Source: Gemmobacter caeni
GTDB lineage: Bacteria; Pseudomonadota; Alphaproteobacteria; Rhodobacterales; Rhodobacteraceae
Direction: 5' to 3'
Assembly: GCF_003054195.1 (NCBI RefSeq)
Contig: NZ_QBKP01000001.1
Span: forward strand, 496,001 to 560,000
Length of the DNA: 64,000 bases
The notes beneath the pieces are model-generated. The model did no database searches. It was not told the DNA's origin and saw only the letters and a list, made by a program, of their open reading frames with translations. The position numbers and the translations under genes were made by a program. This document shows positions 63,282-64,000 of this stretch, in pieces (position 1 is the first letter of the stretch; every line of letters starts with the position of its first letter).

Positions 63282-64000
63282 ATGTATTTCGAGCTGCGCC
63301 ACCTGCGCACCATCCGCGCCATCCATGATTGCGGCGGGCTGGCCCGCGCCGCCGACATGCTGAACATGACTCAATCCGCCCTGAGCCATCAGGTGAAGGG
63401 GCTGGAGGAGCAGGCGGGGGTCGAACTGTTCGTGCGCCGTTCAAAACCGCTGAAGCTTTCCGCCGCCGGGCAGCGCATGCTGCGGCTGGCCGACAAGGTG
63501 CTGCCCGAGGTTGAGGCGCTGGAGGACGAGTTTCGCGCCTTGCGTGCAGGCAAGACCGGGCGGCTGCATATCACGCTGGAATGTCACGCCTGTTTCGACT
63601 GGCTGTTCCCGGTGCTGGAGAAATTCCGCCACGCCTGGCCCGATGTGGATGTGGACATCCGCGCGGGCCTGGCCTTCGATGCCTTCCCCGCGCTCGACCG
63701 CGAGGAAGTCGATCTGGTCATCACCTCGAACCCGACCGACCTGCCGGGCGTGGTGTTCAACCCGCTGTTCGACTATCACCCCACGCTGGTTGCATCCTCC
63801 GCCAATCCGCTGGCGGGCAAGGCCGCGATCAGTGCCGAGGATCTGCGCGATCAGATGCTGATCACCTACCCCGTCAGCCGCGACAAGCTGGATGTGTTCA
63901 CCGAATTGCTGACCCCCGCCAAGGTAGAGCCGCGCGGGCACCGGCAGGCCGAACTGACGGCGGTGATCCTGATGCTGGTCGGCTCGAATCGCGGGGTTTC
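63282..64000 (+). CDS. metR: LysR-type regulator, probable MetR (partial)
   Basis: The frame runs off the right edge after 239 codons, so the C-terminus is missing. The N-terminal winged helix (FELRHLRTIRAIHDCGGLAR, LNMTQSALSHQVKGLEEQAG) and the linker helix are complete. The effector domain begins RLHITLECHACFDWLFPVLE, where the HxC segment is typical of MetR and fits binding of homocysteine. MetR activates methionine genes such as metF, which diverges from it here. GAGG lies eight bases before the ATG. Confidence 0.88.
   Translation, partial: MYFELRHLRTIRAIHDCGGLARAADMLNMTQSALSHQVKGLEEQAGVELFVRRSKPLKLSAAGQRMLRLADKVLPEVEALEDEFRALRAGKTGRLHITLECHACFDWLFPVLEKFRHAWPDVDVDIRAGLAFDAFPALDREEVDLVITSNPTDLPGVVFNPLFDYHPTLVASSANPLAGKAAISAEDLRDQMLITYPVSRDKLDVFTELLTPAKVEPRGHRQAELTAVILMLVGSNRGV

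Overview
The window is high-GC (about 65%), densely packed chromosomal DNA of an alphaproteobacterium. It most likely comes from the Rhodobacterales (Rhodobacter/Paracoccus/Gemmobacter-like). The evidence is a short-form ProS without the insertion domain, a bioM-bioN-bioY biotin transporter, a betIBA-choXWV choline locus, a pccB/pccA/methylmalonyl-CoA mutase locus with a PccR-type regulator, an alphaproteobacterial SOS box (GTTC-N7-GTTC) and several Rhodobacteraceae-type hypothetical proteins. I see no tRNA, rRNA, CRISPR array, prophage, transposase or plasmid gene. The content reads as ordinary core and near-core genome.

Layout. 1-4 kb: a minus-strand DUF1800-DUF1501-GNAT operon (the GNAT gene runs off the left edge) and a DUF1993 gene. 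4-7.7 kb: aspS and the folate genes pabB-pabC. 7.9-11.2 kb: carB, facing a cytochrome c lipoprotein gene across a bidirectional terminator. 11.7-16.3 kb: lolC-lolD, a methyltransferase and proS. 16.4-17.6 kb: a membrane-anchored NYN nuclease and a PhnA-like protein. 17.7-26.5 kb: a long plus-strand run of PerM-type transporter, hda, ppk, ppx, VOC protein, GNAT, TerB-DnaJ protein, endo/exonuclease-family phosphohydrolase and a small secreted protein, with many stop/start overlaps. 26.6-36.4 kb: the minus-strand methylmalonyl-CoA locus. Here pccB, pccA and the mutase are interspersed with a methyltransferase, a DUF6497-like protein, small lipoproteins and an SOS-controlled Y-family polymerase. 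36.6-40.0 kb: a DUF486 membrane protein, an MFS drug exporter, pccR and a DUF465 protein. 40.1-46.8 kb: betA, betB and betI diverging from choX-choW-choV. 46.9-56.9 kb: topA, dprA, a GlxA/AraC regulator, a SUMF1-like secreted protein, gabT and bioMNY. 57-64 kb: a thiolase and acyl-CoA ligase pair, aroQ, asparaginase, msrP-msrQ, and metF divergent from a metR-like regulator that runs off the right edge.

How the parts work together. PccA and PccB carboxylate propionyl-CoA to methylmalonyl-CoA and the mutase makes succinyl-CoA; PccR probably switches this on through TTTGCAAA-type sites upstream of pccB and its own gene. ChoXWV imports choline, BetA and BetB oxidise it to glycine betaine, and BetI probably represses from a palindrome between the two arms. 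PPK and PPX make and degrade polyphosphate and are co-transcribed with the replication regulator Hda. MsrP and MsrQ repair oxidised periplasmic methionine. MetF supplies methyl groups for methionine under a MetR-like regulator.

The most interesting non-coding signals are two. One is a recurrent module placed in the sense direction right after five different stop codons: a strong GC hairpin followed by a CCCCGNGNTATTT...AAG.TGAAG core. The other is TTTGCAAA palindromes, including an exact TTTGCAAA-N4-TTTGCAAA outside the propionate locus. I did not find a clearly new multi-gene defence, biosynthetic or mobile system here.
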